Notes: a model not told the origin generated them from the sequence alone. Counted from the stretch's first letter, positions 1 through 6,405 are shown. The stretch is DNA of 7,340 nt from an uncultured Erythrobacteraceae bacterium (GCA_950071875.1 CATMNW010000118.1:1-7340), one strand, 5' to 3'. Numbers and translations: made by a program.

Positions 1-1
1 T

Positions 2-889
2 GTTGGCTGGGCGAGGCTCGTTGAACGCGTCATCCGGCTTTACCTTGAACCGGTTATCGGAAAAAAGCCGCTTCCCCAAATTTCGAGGTCGGACATCGTA
101 GCCGTTCTGGACAACATGCCCGAAGAACAGGTGGCCAATCGCCGGAATGTCTTCGCTGTCATGCGGCGGCTCTTTCGTTGGGCGGTCAGTCGCGGCGATA
201 TCGAGCGCAGCCCGATGGAGGGGATGGAAACGCCGCCCCCGGTCAAGCCGCGAGATCGTTGGCTTAAGGATAATGAGCTGCGGCTCGTCTGGAATGCGGC
301 TCCTCAATGCCATCCCTGCTTCGGGCCGATCGTTCACTTGCTCATTGCCACCGGACAGCGCCGCGAAGAGGTCTCGGGAATGCATTGGCAGGAACTTGAT
401 CGGAGCGAGCGGTTATGGACGCTTCCAGGCTCGCGAACCAAAAACGGTGAACCCAACTCGATCCCGTTAAACGATCTTGCAATCGCAGAACTGGACCGGC
501 AAGCGCGCGGCGACATCTGGCCGCGCAAAGGCAGGATATTTGCAACATCGACCGGAGCGGGTTTCACGGGCTACGCCAAGGGCAAGAAGACGCTTGATAG
601 CGCAATCGAGGCGGAACAGGGGGATCCGTTACCTGCTTGGCGGTTGCACGATCTGAGACGAACGCTTGCCACCAACTTCCAGCGTCTGGGTGTGCGGTTT
701 GAGGTCACCGAGGCTGTGCTCAACCACGTCGGTGGCTCGCGTGCAGGTGTCGCTGGAGTCTATCAGCGGCATGACTGGAAGGACGAGAAGCGCGAAGCCT
801 TGGATGACTGGAACAGACATTTAGAGCAAATCCTCTCCGCACCAGACTCATTGGAGAGCGAGAGCGGTTCGAACTCTACAGGAGGCTGA
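2..889 (+). CDS. Tyrosine recombinase/phage-type integrase, 5' end cut by window edge
   Basis: Site-specific DNA recombinase of the tyrosine integrase family, which integrates or excises a mobile element by cutting and rejoining att sites. The frame is open from base 2, so 295 residues are visible. The first ~80 form the core-binding SAM-like domain (residues near GKKPLPQISRSDI and the helix NRRNVFAVMRRLFRWAV), followed by the catalytic domain. Numbering from base 2, the catalytic set is complete: R120 in TGQRREE, K147 in RTKNG, H216 and R219 in HDLRRT, H242 in LNHVGG, and nucleophile Y254 in VYQRHD. An internal ATG at 116 is not the start, because coding-quality sequence continues upstream of it. 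P4-type integrases are about 400 residues, so roughly 100 N-terminal residues (probably the arm-binding domain) lie outside the window; that subfamily assignment is inference. The stop overlaps the convergent gntR gene by 14 bp. No att site or tRNA is visible. Confidence 0.93.
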   Translation, partial: VGWARLVERVIRLYLEPVIGKKPLPQISRSDIVAVLDNMPEEQVANRRNVFAVMRRLFRWAVSRGDIERSPMEGMETPPPVKPRDRWLKDNELRLVWNAAPQCHPCFGPIVHLLIATGQRREEVSGMHWQELDRSERLWTLPGSRTKNGEPNSIPLNDLAIAELDRQARGDIWPRKGRIFATSTGAGFTGYAKGKKTLDSAIEAEQGDPLPAWRLHDLRRTLATNFQRLGVRFEVTEAVLNHVGGSRAGVAGVYQRHDWKDEKREALDDWNRHLEQILSAPDSLESESGSNSTGG

Positions 890-1463
890 TGATTTGCGAC
901 ACCGCCGAGCGGCACTGCTCGTGGTAATTGCGTATCGCTTCGATTTGCTCACCTCGAGTTGCTGTTACGCTGGCCTCGATCCGATTGAGCATATCAATCG
1001 CTTTCGGCAAAACCTGCGGTTCGAGCTTCCTGACAGGATGAAGGCGCTCGTTTATCCTCTCGACCAGATGGACGAAATACCCGTTGTCTGATCCGCGCGC
1101 GAGACCCAGAAAAGCTGCGGCGAGGCGGTCGGGATAGGTATCAGAGGAGGGTTGATCGTCACTTTGGCCCGCCTTCGGCGTATTTTCCGACGATGAAGTT
1201 TCGAGGAGCAGCGCATTCACATCGAGGATATCCCGCAAAGTTTGCTCGGTCAGTACGGGAACCCGGAACCCTTCTCCAGGAGTCAGGTCGACTAGGCCTT
1301 CCCCGACGAGCTGGTTCAGGCTGTCCCTTACCGGTGTCATGCTCACTCCGAAGTCGTCGGCAAGCCGCATTGCCTCCAGCTTCGTTCCGCCTCGCCATTC
1401 TCCCTCCATCAGCGCCCGCTTGAGGCGGCGATAGGTGGGTTCGAGAACGTGCGCGGGGCTCAC
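876..1463 (-). CDS. GntR-family transcriptional regulator with compact FCD-like C-terminal domain
   Basis: Cytoplasmic DNA-binding regulator of about 195 residues. The N-terminal winged helix-turn-helix is clear: YRRLKRALMEGEWRGG, then the recognition region LADDFGVSMTPVRDSLNQL, then the wing GLVDLTPGEGFRV. The C-terminal half resembles an FCD (FadR-type) ligand domain (RINERLHPVRKLEP, then a helix ending EQIEAIRNYHEQCRSAV). It is short: a Ser/Asp-rich linker (SSSENTPKAGQSDDQPSSD) replaces part of the first helices, and the usual FHxxL metal-ligand segment is not evident. I chose GTG at 1463 because its GTGA overlaps the end of the phyH reading frame and no in-frame ATG lies nearby; the open frame extends to 1580, but that stretch is the phyH tail read in another frame. 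It is last in the luxI-phyH-gntR unit. Ligand and targets are unknown. Confidence 0.85.
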   Translation of the reverse strand: MSPAHVLEPTYRRLKRALMEGEWRGGTKLEAMRLADDFGVSMTPVRDSLNQLVGEGLVDLTPGEGFRVPVLTEQTLRDILDVNALLLETSSSENTPKAGQSDDQPSSDTYPDRLAAAFLGLARGSDNGYFVHLVERINERLHPVRKLEPQVLPKAIDMLNRIEASVTATRGEQIEAIRNYHEQCRSAVSQIISLL

Positions 1464-1681
1464 GGCCGATAACGCTGCGCTTCGGCAAATTCGCGAACAG
1501 CTTCCTCCTGGTCCGGACGCAGGCCATCGGTAGCCTGCGGATAATCGGGCACATCGCGGCGAAGAAGGATCGAAGGACATTGCCCCTCATAGTTTCCGAG
1601 ATTGGGGCGATGCTGGATGTATCCTGCCAGCTCAGCAAGTTCAGGCGAGAAGGTTTTGGCAATCTGTGGCGGATAAGCGAG
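1460..1681 (-). pseudogene. Downstream remainder of phyH after an in-frame TGA (73 codons)
   Basis: Directly after the phyH stop (TGA at 1684-1682), the same frame stays open for 73 codons to a TGA at 1462-1460. The product reads as a natural protein tail: LAYPPQIAKTFSPELAEL, then AGYIQHRPNLGNYEGQCP, then a Glu-rich helix near REFAEAQRYRP. Many PhyH proteins continue after a GW-x-(K/R)-P-x-EN motif with a segment such as LAxPPExA, so this looks like the missing C-terminus and not a separate gene. There is no start codon with a ribosome binding site at its beginning. Its terminal TGA overlaps the GTG of gntR, as expected if the intact 288-residue frame were the original gene. A TGG or CGA codon changed to TGA is the simplest origin; a sequencing error or readthrough would look the same. 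Confidence 0.8.
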
Positions 1682-2326
1682 TCAGAGGTTTTCATATGGC
1701 TTAAGCCAACCGAGGCTGTACCCAATCACCACGCCGCGTCGGACTCTGTTGGTATGATTTGGCCCGGCACCGTGCACGGTCGATCCAAGGAAGCAGATCG
1801 CATCACCCGGCCGGCATTCGGCCACTATCGGATCATCGAGCTGATCGAGGCTCTCAACCGCTTGCATGTGCGTACGGGGATATATCCGCGTTGCGCCGTT
1901 TTCGGCGGTGAACTCGGTGAGCGGCCAGATGACGTTGAGGAGATATTCGTGATCGCCTTTGCGGCCCGCCCACATGTCGTGATCGCAATGCGGGAATTGT
2001 TCGATCTCTCCGGGATGGATGGCGATGGCCTGTGCGACATTAAGCTGGATCTTGTCGCAAGCGTCGCCGAGTATCTCCCGAGCGATTGCCAGGACCAGAG
2101 GCTGGAGCACGAGATCACCCGCCAGTCGTGAACGGCGTAGCAGTCCGCCGAAACGCTGGGTCCGGTGACCATAGAAGTTGCCTTTGCCCATTGGCGTTTT
2201 CTCGAACGCGTCTTCAAGGTCCGCATTGAGCTCGGCGATGGTGGCATCGGGCATCAGGCGAGGGATGATGCAGTAGCCATCGGACCGTAGTTGCTCCAGC
2301 CATGGGGTGTGCGCTTTGTCGGTCAT
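1682..2326 (-). CDS. Phytanoyl-CoA dioxygenase (PhyH) family protein, interrupted by premature stop
   Basis: Fe(II)/2-oxoglutarate-dependent oxygenase of the PhyH family, which typically hydroxylates lipids, fatty-acyl groups or small metabolites. The translated part is 214 residues from ATG 2326, the start that overlaps the luxI stop (ATGA); the open frame runs further upstream but that is luxI read in another frame. The N-terminal LRSDGYCIIPRLM is typical of the family. The iron triad is present: H113 and D115 in FPHCDHDMW and H185 in GSTVHGAGPN, with a 2-oxoglutarate-binding arginine among R194-R197 (NRVRRG). The frame stops at codon 215 just after GWLKPYENL, and 73 in-frame codons follow that look like the rest of the protein (288 residues in total). 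The catalytic core is retained, but loss of the tail may unfold it. Position behind luxI suggests action on the signal or its acyl precursor; that is inference. The TGA is followed by C, a leaky termination context in E. coli. Confidence 0.88.
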   Translation of the reverse strand: MTDKAHTPWLEQLRSDGYCIIPRLMPDATIAELNADLEDAFEKTPMGKGNFYGHRTQRFGGLLRRSRLAGDLVLQPLVLAIAREILGDACDKIQLNVAQAIAIHPGEIEQFPHCDHDMWAGRKGDHEYLLNVIWPLTEFTAENGATRIYPRTHMQAVESLDQLDDPIVAECRPGDAICFLGSTVHGAGPNHTNRVRRGVVIGYSLGWLKPYENL

Positions 2327-2949
2327 GCGGCCAGCTCCATGCTGGCATTGGCGATCCGGTATGCCTCGCCGCAGTAGATGTCGGTCCTTTCGAGATCCTC
2401 GCGCGTATTTCGATCGATACCAATCTGCAGTGCGACCAATTCCTGACCATCGATCATTTCGCTCGGTCCGAGCGGATGGCATTGCCAGCCGAAGTCTGCG
2501 ATCTGGCGGAACCAGGGCATCGGAGCCACAGCCGTGTAGCCTGCAATCCCGTTCGCCAAGGCATGGTCGGCCAGCGCAGAGACAAGTTCATTGCGGGCCT
2601 TGCGCCGATCGCCGCGCGGTAGCGTTGGCTCGATGCAGAAGCGGGTGATCTCGCGGAAATTGCCATGTAATGGCACAGGTCCGGCACACAGATTCGGGAA
2701 CAGATCTTTGAGAATATGAGGGCCGTCAGACCTCAGCAACCGCGCCGAAGCCCGGTGTCCGAAATCGCTTTCGGTAAGAACCAGATAGCTGGCCGAAGGC
2801 GTGTCGAACTGATCGATTTCGTAGGCGTCCTCCAGAACGGGCACATCCCATTTGAGGAGGTCAACGAAGACCCGCTTGCGCGCCTCGAACATTACGCGAA
2901 GTGCCGGATCGGCGAGACTGGCGCGAATTGCGCCCATTGATTGCTGCAT
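2323..2949 (-). CDS. luxI: Acyl-homoserine-lactone synthase (LuxI family autoinducer synthase)
   Basis: Cytoplasmic enzyme joining S-adenosylmethionine and an acyl-ACP (or acyl-CoA) to make an N-acyl-homoserine lactone quorum-sensing signal. The protein is 208 residues from ATG 2949. The invariant LuxI residues fall almost at their textbook positions: R24, F28 and W34 in RKRVFVDLLKW, D46 and D49 in EIDQFD, R70 in ASARLLR, and E100 and R103 in EITRF. The C-terminal half has the GNAT-like fold region (RNELVSALADHAL, then GYTAVAPMPWFRQIADFGW). I chose this start over the upstream ATG at 2991 because AGGTGG lies 5 nt before it and the family numbering then agrees. The stop shares ATGA with phyH, indicating translational coupling. 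No luxR-type receptor is seen within 2.9 kb on the left or 4.4 kb on the right inside the window. Acyl chain length cannot be read from the sequence. Confidence 0.93.
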   Translation of the reverse strand: MQQSMGAIRASLADPALRVMFEARKRVFVDLLKWDVPVLEDAYEIDQFDTPSASYLVLTESDFGHRASARLLRSDGPHILKDLFPNLCAGPVPLHGNFREITRFCIEPTLPRGDRRKARNELVSALADHALANGIAGYTAVAPMPWFRQIADFGWQCHPLGPSEMIDGQELVALQIGIDRNTREDLERTDIYCGEAYRIANASMELAA

Positions 2950-3094
2950 TGGGTCCACCTGCAAGATTGATGACAGGCGGCATCTCAACAAATTCGCTCA
3001 ATTGCAGACATACCAAGAACTGGGGATGGTGACCTTTTCGTCCTACTCCCCCGACAATTGATGGCGTGGTTGCCCAGATTTTCTGTAGCGTTAG
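2950..3094 (-). other. 145-bp gap between the PepSY gene and luxI, presumed luxI leader
   Basis: This is the only break in the run of five minus-strand genes. Apart from the luxI ribosome binding site it holds no clear sigma-70 promoter. A candidate dyad GGGGA (3022-3026) / TCCCC (3047-3051) has a 20-nt loop and no following U tract, so it is not a convincing terminator. CAATTG occurs twice (2999-3004 and 3055-3060). A CCTG-N12-CAGG dyad (2958-2977) overlaps the ribosome binding site. The gap could carry the luxI promoter or merely be transcribed from upstream. Confidence 0.4.
2955..2960 (-). promoter_or_regulatory. Ribosome binding site of luxI
   Basis: On the minus strand AGGTGG lies 5 nt upstream of the ATG at 2949. 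It decides the start: neither the ATG at 2991 nor the one at 2937 has a comparable site. Confidence 0.7.
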
Positions 3095-4159
3095 TCAGGG
3101 GCCCCGTTTTCGCATTTTGTTGGGCGTAACCATTGGCTTCATCCAAAAGCTCCAGGTGGCCAAAATGCCCAGCATCGCCAGCGAAATCCCTGCGAACGTC
3201 ATGGCGAGGCGCCAGAGGATTCCGCCCACTTTGGCAGCATGGACAGGATAGTATTTCTCGGTCACTGCGGAAGCCGCATCTCCCGAGGCCGGATCTTCGA
3301 CGCTCACGATGGTTGCGGTGGCAGGATCGACCCAGACATAGCTTCGCCCGTTCGGGGTCCATTCGAAGTGCTGCCGGTAGCGTATAGCGATGGGCTCCCC
3401 TGAATCGACAGGCAGCATTATGCGCCGCGGTGCCGCCTGAGGAAAGGCCGCTTGCGCACGTGTCATGACCAAGGACCAGTCTGTTTGAAGATCAGGTGCA
3501 GAGAGATCCACGGGCAAGACCCGCGCTTCGGTTTCGGCAGCCCACGGAGATAACACCCAAGCCGATAGTGCGGGAAAGACCATGAGTGAACCGGTAGAAG
3601 CTGCAAGGATCAGAAGCGGCGAGGCACCCACGCCCAGGTCCCGGTGATGTCGGACGATGGCACTGGTCGTGAAACGCGCGGGCCAGAGCCGCAGCCGGAA
3701 GGTCTTGCGGGTACGCCACCACAATATCAGCCCGCTGATGCTGAAACCCAGCAACAAAATGCCGAGGATGCCGGTGACCGTCTTTCCAGCTTCTCCGATG
3801 AAAAGGTAGTGATGGAGATCGAACAGCCAAAGTTCGGGCCTTTCCCACATGCTGCCCCAGCGATCGATCAGGGTGCCATCCTGAGCAAGGTAGGCACCGC
3901 TGCCATCGCCATAGATCGCCTGATGCAATCCGATTTCCTCACCCGCGAAAGTGATGCGCGAGAGCCCCGGGTCTAGTTCCAGGGCTGCCGCAATCGAGCG
4001 CCCGAGAGCTGCAGGATCGTTTGTCGCCTGATCGTCCGCACCAGGCAGCATGATCCAGCTTCCCTCCCACAACAGCACGGTGCCGGACAGCCCGATTACC
4101 GCGAGCAAGATGCCCACGATGCCACCTGTCCAGCGATGCAGCCATGAGAGAAGCTTCAT
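3095..4159 (-). CDS. PepSY-associated TM helix protein, probable siderophore-linked ferric reductase
   Basis: Inner-membrane protein of 354 residues in the PepSY_TM (PiuB/FoxB/iron-regulated membrane protein) family, thought to help release iron from imported ferric siderophores, probably by haem-mediated reduction. Four hydrophobic spans are visible at about 11-32, 125-147, 177-202 and 315-338. The opening LLSWLHRWTGGIVGILLAV is a family hallmark. Candidate haem-ligand histidines sit at H8, H116/H117 (LHHYLF), H171/H172 (VRHHRDLG) and H307 (YPVHAAKVGG), near membrane boundaries. Two PepSY-like periplasmic stretches, about 40-110 and 215-300, lie between the spans (for example YVWVDPATATIVSVED). 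The start ATG shares one base with the receptor stop (TGATG), with no separate strong ribosome binding site, so translation is probably coupled to the receptor. The reductase role is inferred from family and neighbour. Confidence 0.9.
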   Translation of the reverse strand: MKLLSWLHRWTGGIVGILLAVIGLSGTVLLWEGSWIMLPGADDQATNDPAALGRSIAAALELDPGLSRITFAGEEIGLHQAIYGDGSGAYLAQDGTLIDRWGSMWERPELWLFDLHHYLFIGEAGKTVTGILGILLLGFSISGLILWWRTRKTFRLRLWPARFTTSAIVRHHRDLGVGASPLLILAASTGSLMVFPALSAWVLSPWAAETEARVLPVDLSAPDLQTDWSLVMTRAQAAFPQAAPRRIMLPVDSGEPIAIRYRQHFEWTPNGRSYVWVDPATATIVSVEDPASGDAASAVTEKYYPVHAAKVGGILWRLAMTFAGISLAMLGILATWSFWMKPMVTPNKMRKRGP

Positions 4160-6288
4160 CAGAAGGCGCCGCGCCAGCTCAGCGTGAAGCTGCGTCCGCG
4201 ACCGGCAAAGAATCGGCTGTTGTCCGTCACACGCACAGTGTCGCTGTCGTAGGTCACGTAGAATTCGTCAGTCAGGTTCTGTGCTGCGAGAGCGAATTCA
4301 CCGATATCGGTGCGATAGGAGATGAAAGCATCGAGCAGGGTGTAGCCCTCAAAATCGGTCACGGTGGCCAAATCGTTGAATTCACGAGGCAAGTAGAAAC
4401 GTGCCTGCACCCGAGTGCTGAATGCCCCGGACGAATAATCTGCGGCGAGATTGATACGATCCGGCGAGATGTTCGCGCCATCGAGATCGTCGTCGACAAG
4501 CCCGTCGTCATCGCTGTCGGTACGTCCGGAAAGGTCGGCGTAGCCCCCACTGAGCGAAAGTCCCGGCAGCGGGGTCTGCCAGTCGAGGCTGGCTTCGAAA
4601 CCTTCGATCTCGATCGGTTGGCGCTCGACTTCGAAGACGTCGTTGCGCAGAACCAGTAAAGATCCGAAATCGCTCGACGACCAGAAATAGCTGGCCGATG
4701 CCTTGAGCGGCCCGCGATTCCATTCGAGACCTAGTTCGCGATTGTTCGAGACCACGGGTTCCAGTGAAAGGAAGTCGTCGACATCGACTCCGGTTTGGGT
4801 AATGCCGCGCAGGATGCGGCCGACATCGGCAATAGTGAAGCCCTCGGCATAGCTACCGTAAGCACGGAGCCCGTCGACAGGTTCGACTATTACCCCAGCG
4901 TTCCATAAAAGATCGTTGAACGACGGAGATCCGCCCTCCACCTGCACCGAACCATAGCTGGCGAGCGTCTGGAAGTCGTCAACGGACAGTTGGACATTCT
5001 CATAGCGCAGACCACCCGCTACGCGAACAACTCCATCGGCGAGCGCCAGATTGCTCTGCAGAAACGGCGCGAGGCTGCGGAAATCGCTTCGCGGCACCCA
5101 CACCCTGCCGGTCTGTACCAGCGATTGTTCCGTCCGATCAAAGAGCGCATCGAAGCCTGCCGTCAGAACGAGATCTTCCAGGCCGGGAATAGCGCGTTCG
5201 TAGCTCACCTTGCCGCCTAGTTTACGCGACTGGTTGGCAGACTGATCGAAGAGAGTCCTCGACGGATCGATTGCCGGATCCTGGAATGTCCCAAAGACTC
5301 CGCCGCCGAACACATCTTTCGTGCGGCTGTAGAAGCCCTGCAGGATGAATGTGCCTCCACCCAAATCGGGGTCTATGAGCGAAGCCGATAGGAGCTCTGC
5401 GGTATTTGAGGGTGGGTCGCCCGGTGTGACGCCGCGCACGCTGGTTGACGGGACACCTGTAGCGCGATCGCCGGGAACGATGACGTAATTGGCATTTCCC
5501 TCGAGTTCAAAACGGTTGGCCACCACTTCAAACCGTGCACCGCTCGCAAGGTCATACCCCAGGCGCGCAAAGACAGACCAGCTGTCGCTGTCCTGGATTT
5601 CCCCTTGTGTTCCATCGACCCCGATCCTGTTGCCAGCGCCATCGAAGAAGGCTCCACGCCGTTCGAGCGTTGCGCCGAAGCTCGCATCGAGCGGGCCGTC
5701 CCGATAACCCAGCAGGGCGCCTGATTTTGCTCCGATGCCTTCGGCGTCGAAACCGTCAGGCAGTGTGAGCTGGGCGAGTGCACGCACCGCAATGCCGTCC
5801 TCGCTCGGCGCACCGACCGTGACCTGGTTCACAACACCGCCAGTAGCGCCGATGCCCTGCAAGGCGTTCGAACCATAGATCACTTCCACCCGGTCGATGA
5901 AAAACGGGTCAATCGTATATCCATCACGCGAACCGTCTCGCACCGGTGTCGATTGGGGGATGCCGTTGATGGCGTAAAGCGGCGAACGGCCACGCAGGCT
6001 TTCGCCCGCCCCGCTCAGTTTTTCGCGGGTAGGCGAGAAGGAGGGCAAGAGCGCGGAGACTGCATCCACGGTCGAGCCGGAAATCTGCACCTGGCGCTGG
6101 AGAGATTCACTGTCGATCACGTCCACAGTAAGCGGAAGAGCGCTTGCCGGTAGCTGGGTACGCGCCGCGGTAACGATGATCACCTCGCTGGACTCTTCCA
6201 TTTCGTCGGCCTCTGTTTGAGCAACGGTCTGGGCCATGGCGGGCGAAACGAAAATGACTGCAAACGCGCTAGCGAGATATCGATACAT
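4159..6288 (-). CDS. TonB-dependent outer-membrane receptor, probably for a ferric siderophore
   Basis: Outer-membrane 22-strand barrel receptor of 709 residues that imports a bound ligand with energy from TonB-ExbB-ExbD. A signal peptide covers about residues 1-19, with cleavage likely after AMA. A TonB-box-like EVIIVTAAR follows at 35-43. The plug domain spans roughly 48-160 and contains GESLRGRSPLYAINGIP, the segment RDGSRDGYTIDPFFIDRVEV and GSNALQGIGATGGVVN. The rest is alternating beta-barrel sequence with an acidic loop (DSDDDGLVDDDLDG) near 590-605. It ends with the aromatic-terminal strand signature FTLSWRGAF needed for BAM insertion. Length is normal. The ATG at 6288 has AAGGAG 6 nt upstream. 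Overlap with the PepSY gene and the Fur-like dyad upstream point to iron uptake; the exact siderophore cannot be told from sequence. Confidence 0.94.
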   Translation of the reverse strand: MYRYLASAFAVIFVSPAMAQTVAQTEADEMEESSEVIIVTAARTQLPASALPLTVDVIDSESLQRQVQISGSTVDAVSALLPSFSPTREKLSGAGESLRGRSPLYAINGIPQSTPVRDGSRDGYTIDPFFIDRVEVIYGSNALQGIGATGGVVNQVTVGAPSEDGIAVRALAQLTLPDGFDAEGIGAKSGALLGYRDGPLDASFGATLERRGAFFDGAGNRIGVDGTQGEIQDSDSWSVFARLGYDLASGARFEVVANRFELEGNANYVIVPGDRATGVPSTSVRGVTPGDPPSNTAELLSASLIDPDLGGGTFILQGFYSRTKDVFGGGVFGTFQDPAIDPSRTLFDQSANQSRKLGGKVSYERAIPGLEDLVLTAGFDALFDRTEQSLVQTGRVWVPRSDFRSLAPFLQSNLALADGVVRVAGGLRYENVQLSVDDFQTLASYGSVQVEGGSPSFNDLLWNAGVIVEPVDGLRAYGSYAEGFTIADVGRILRGITQTGVDVDDFLSLEPVVSNNRELGLEWNRGPLKASASYFWSSSDFGSLLVLRNDVFEVERQPIEIEGFEASLDWQTPLPGLSLSGGYADLSGRTDSDDDGLVDDDLDGANISPDRINLAADYSSGAFSTRVQARFYLPREFNDLATVTDFEGYTLLDAFISYRTDIGEFALAAQNLTDEFYVTYDSDTVRVTDNSRFFAGRGRSFTLSWRGAF

Positions 6289-6294
6289 GGACGG

Positions 6295-6300
6295 CTCCTT
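6295..6300 (-). promoter_or_regulatory. Ribosome binding site of the TonB-dependent receptor
   Basis: AAGGAG on the minus strand lies 6 nt before the ATG at 6288. Four of its bases (AAGG) form the 3' arm of the palindrome at 6297-6313. Confidence 0.8.
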
Positions 6301-6313
6301 CAGAATCTGAAGG
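6297..6313 (-). repeat. Perfect 17-bp palindrome overlapping the receptor ribosome binding site
   Basis: CCTTCAGA-A-TCTGAAGG on the plus strand is an exact 8-bp-arm inverted repeat around one central base. In the minus-strand mRNA it could fold as a 6-bp stem (CCUUCA/UGAAGG) with a 5-nt loop, pairing part of the Shine-Dalgarno sequence. It may be a translational control hairpin or a protein operator; which one is not visible from sequence. Confidence 0.5.
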
Positions 6314-6327
6314 CGCCAATATTGAAG

Positions 6328-6344
6328 TTGCGATTAATTCGCAA
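6328..6344 (-). promoter_or_regulatory. Fur-like operator upstream of the TonB receptor
   Basis: TTGCGATTAATTCGCAA has perfect 6-bp arms (TTGCGA/TCGCAA). Read as 7-1-7, TGCGATT-A-ATTCGCA differs from full symmetry at one position, matching the TGCGAAT-N-ATTCGCA shape I know for Fur sites in several alphaproteobacteria. On the minus strand a possible promoter TTGCGA-17 bp-TATTGG overlaps it (weak -10), so binding would block transcription of the receptor and PepSY gene when iron is plentiful. A second dyad CGCAAT-N6-ATTGCG overlaps it at 6340-6357. Confidence 0.5.
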
Positions 6345-6405
6345 TAGCAACATTGCGTTTTGCAGTGGTTGAACTGATTAGCGGCTCCTTGTCACAGCGT
6401 CGCAC

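Noticed and set aside
1464..1580. 39-residue N-terminal extension of gntR to an ATG at 1580
   Set aside because: This stretch is the phyH tail read in another frame; the GntR fold begins after the GTG at 1463.
1682..1684. Selenocysteine recoding of the phyH TGA
   Set aside because: I see no convincing SECIS hairpin after the codon, and no selenocysteine-containing PhyH enzymes are known to me.
1159..1725. Minus-strand open frame of 188 codons crossing phyH and gntR
   Set aside because: Its sequence is low-complexity Arg/Pro-rich shadow coding; the two other minus frames here give recognisable PhyH tail and GntR sequences.
1580..2131. Plus-strand open frame of 183 codons
   Set aside because: It is antisense to the phyH frame, has no family-like motifs, and the opposite strand encodes a clear PhyH protein with its iron triad.
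2327..2482. 52-residue upstream extension of phyH
   Set aside because: It is luxI coding sequence in another frame, and the ATG at 2326 sits in a typical ATGA overlap.
3098..3105. GGGGCCCC palindrome at the end of the PepSY gene as terminator
   Set aside because: It is inside the coding end, self-complementary without a loop, and no U tract follows on the minus strand.
6292..6390. 9-bp direct repeat CGGCTCCTT at 6292-6300 and 6382-6390
   Set aside because: The second copy would be a ribosome binding site on the minus strand but no start codon or reading frame follows; a short repeat of this kind can arise by chance.
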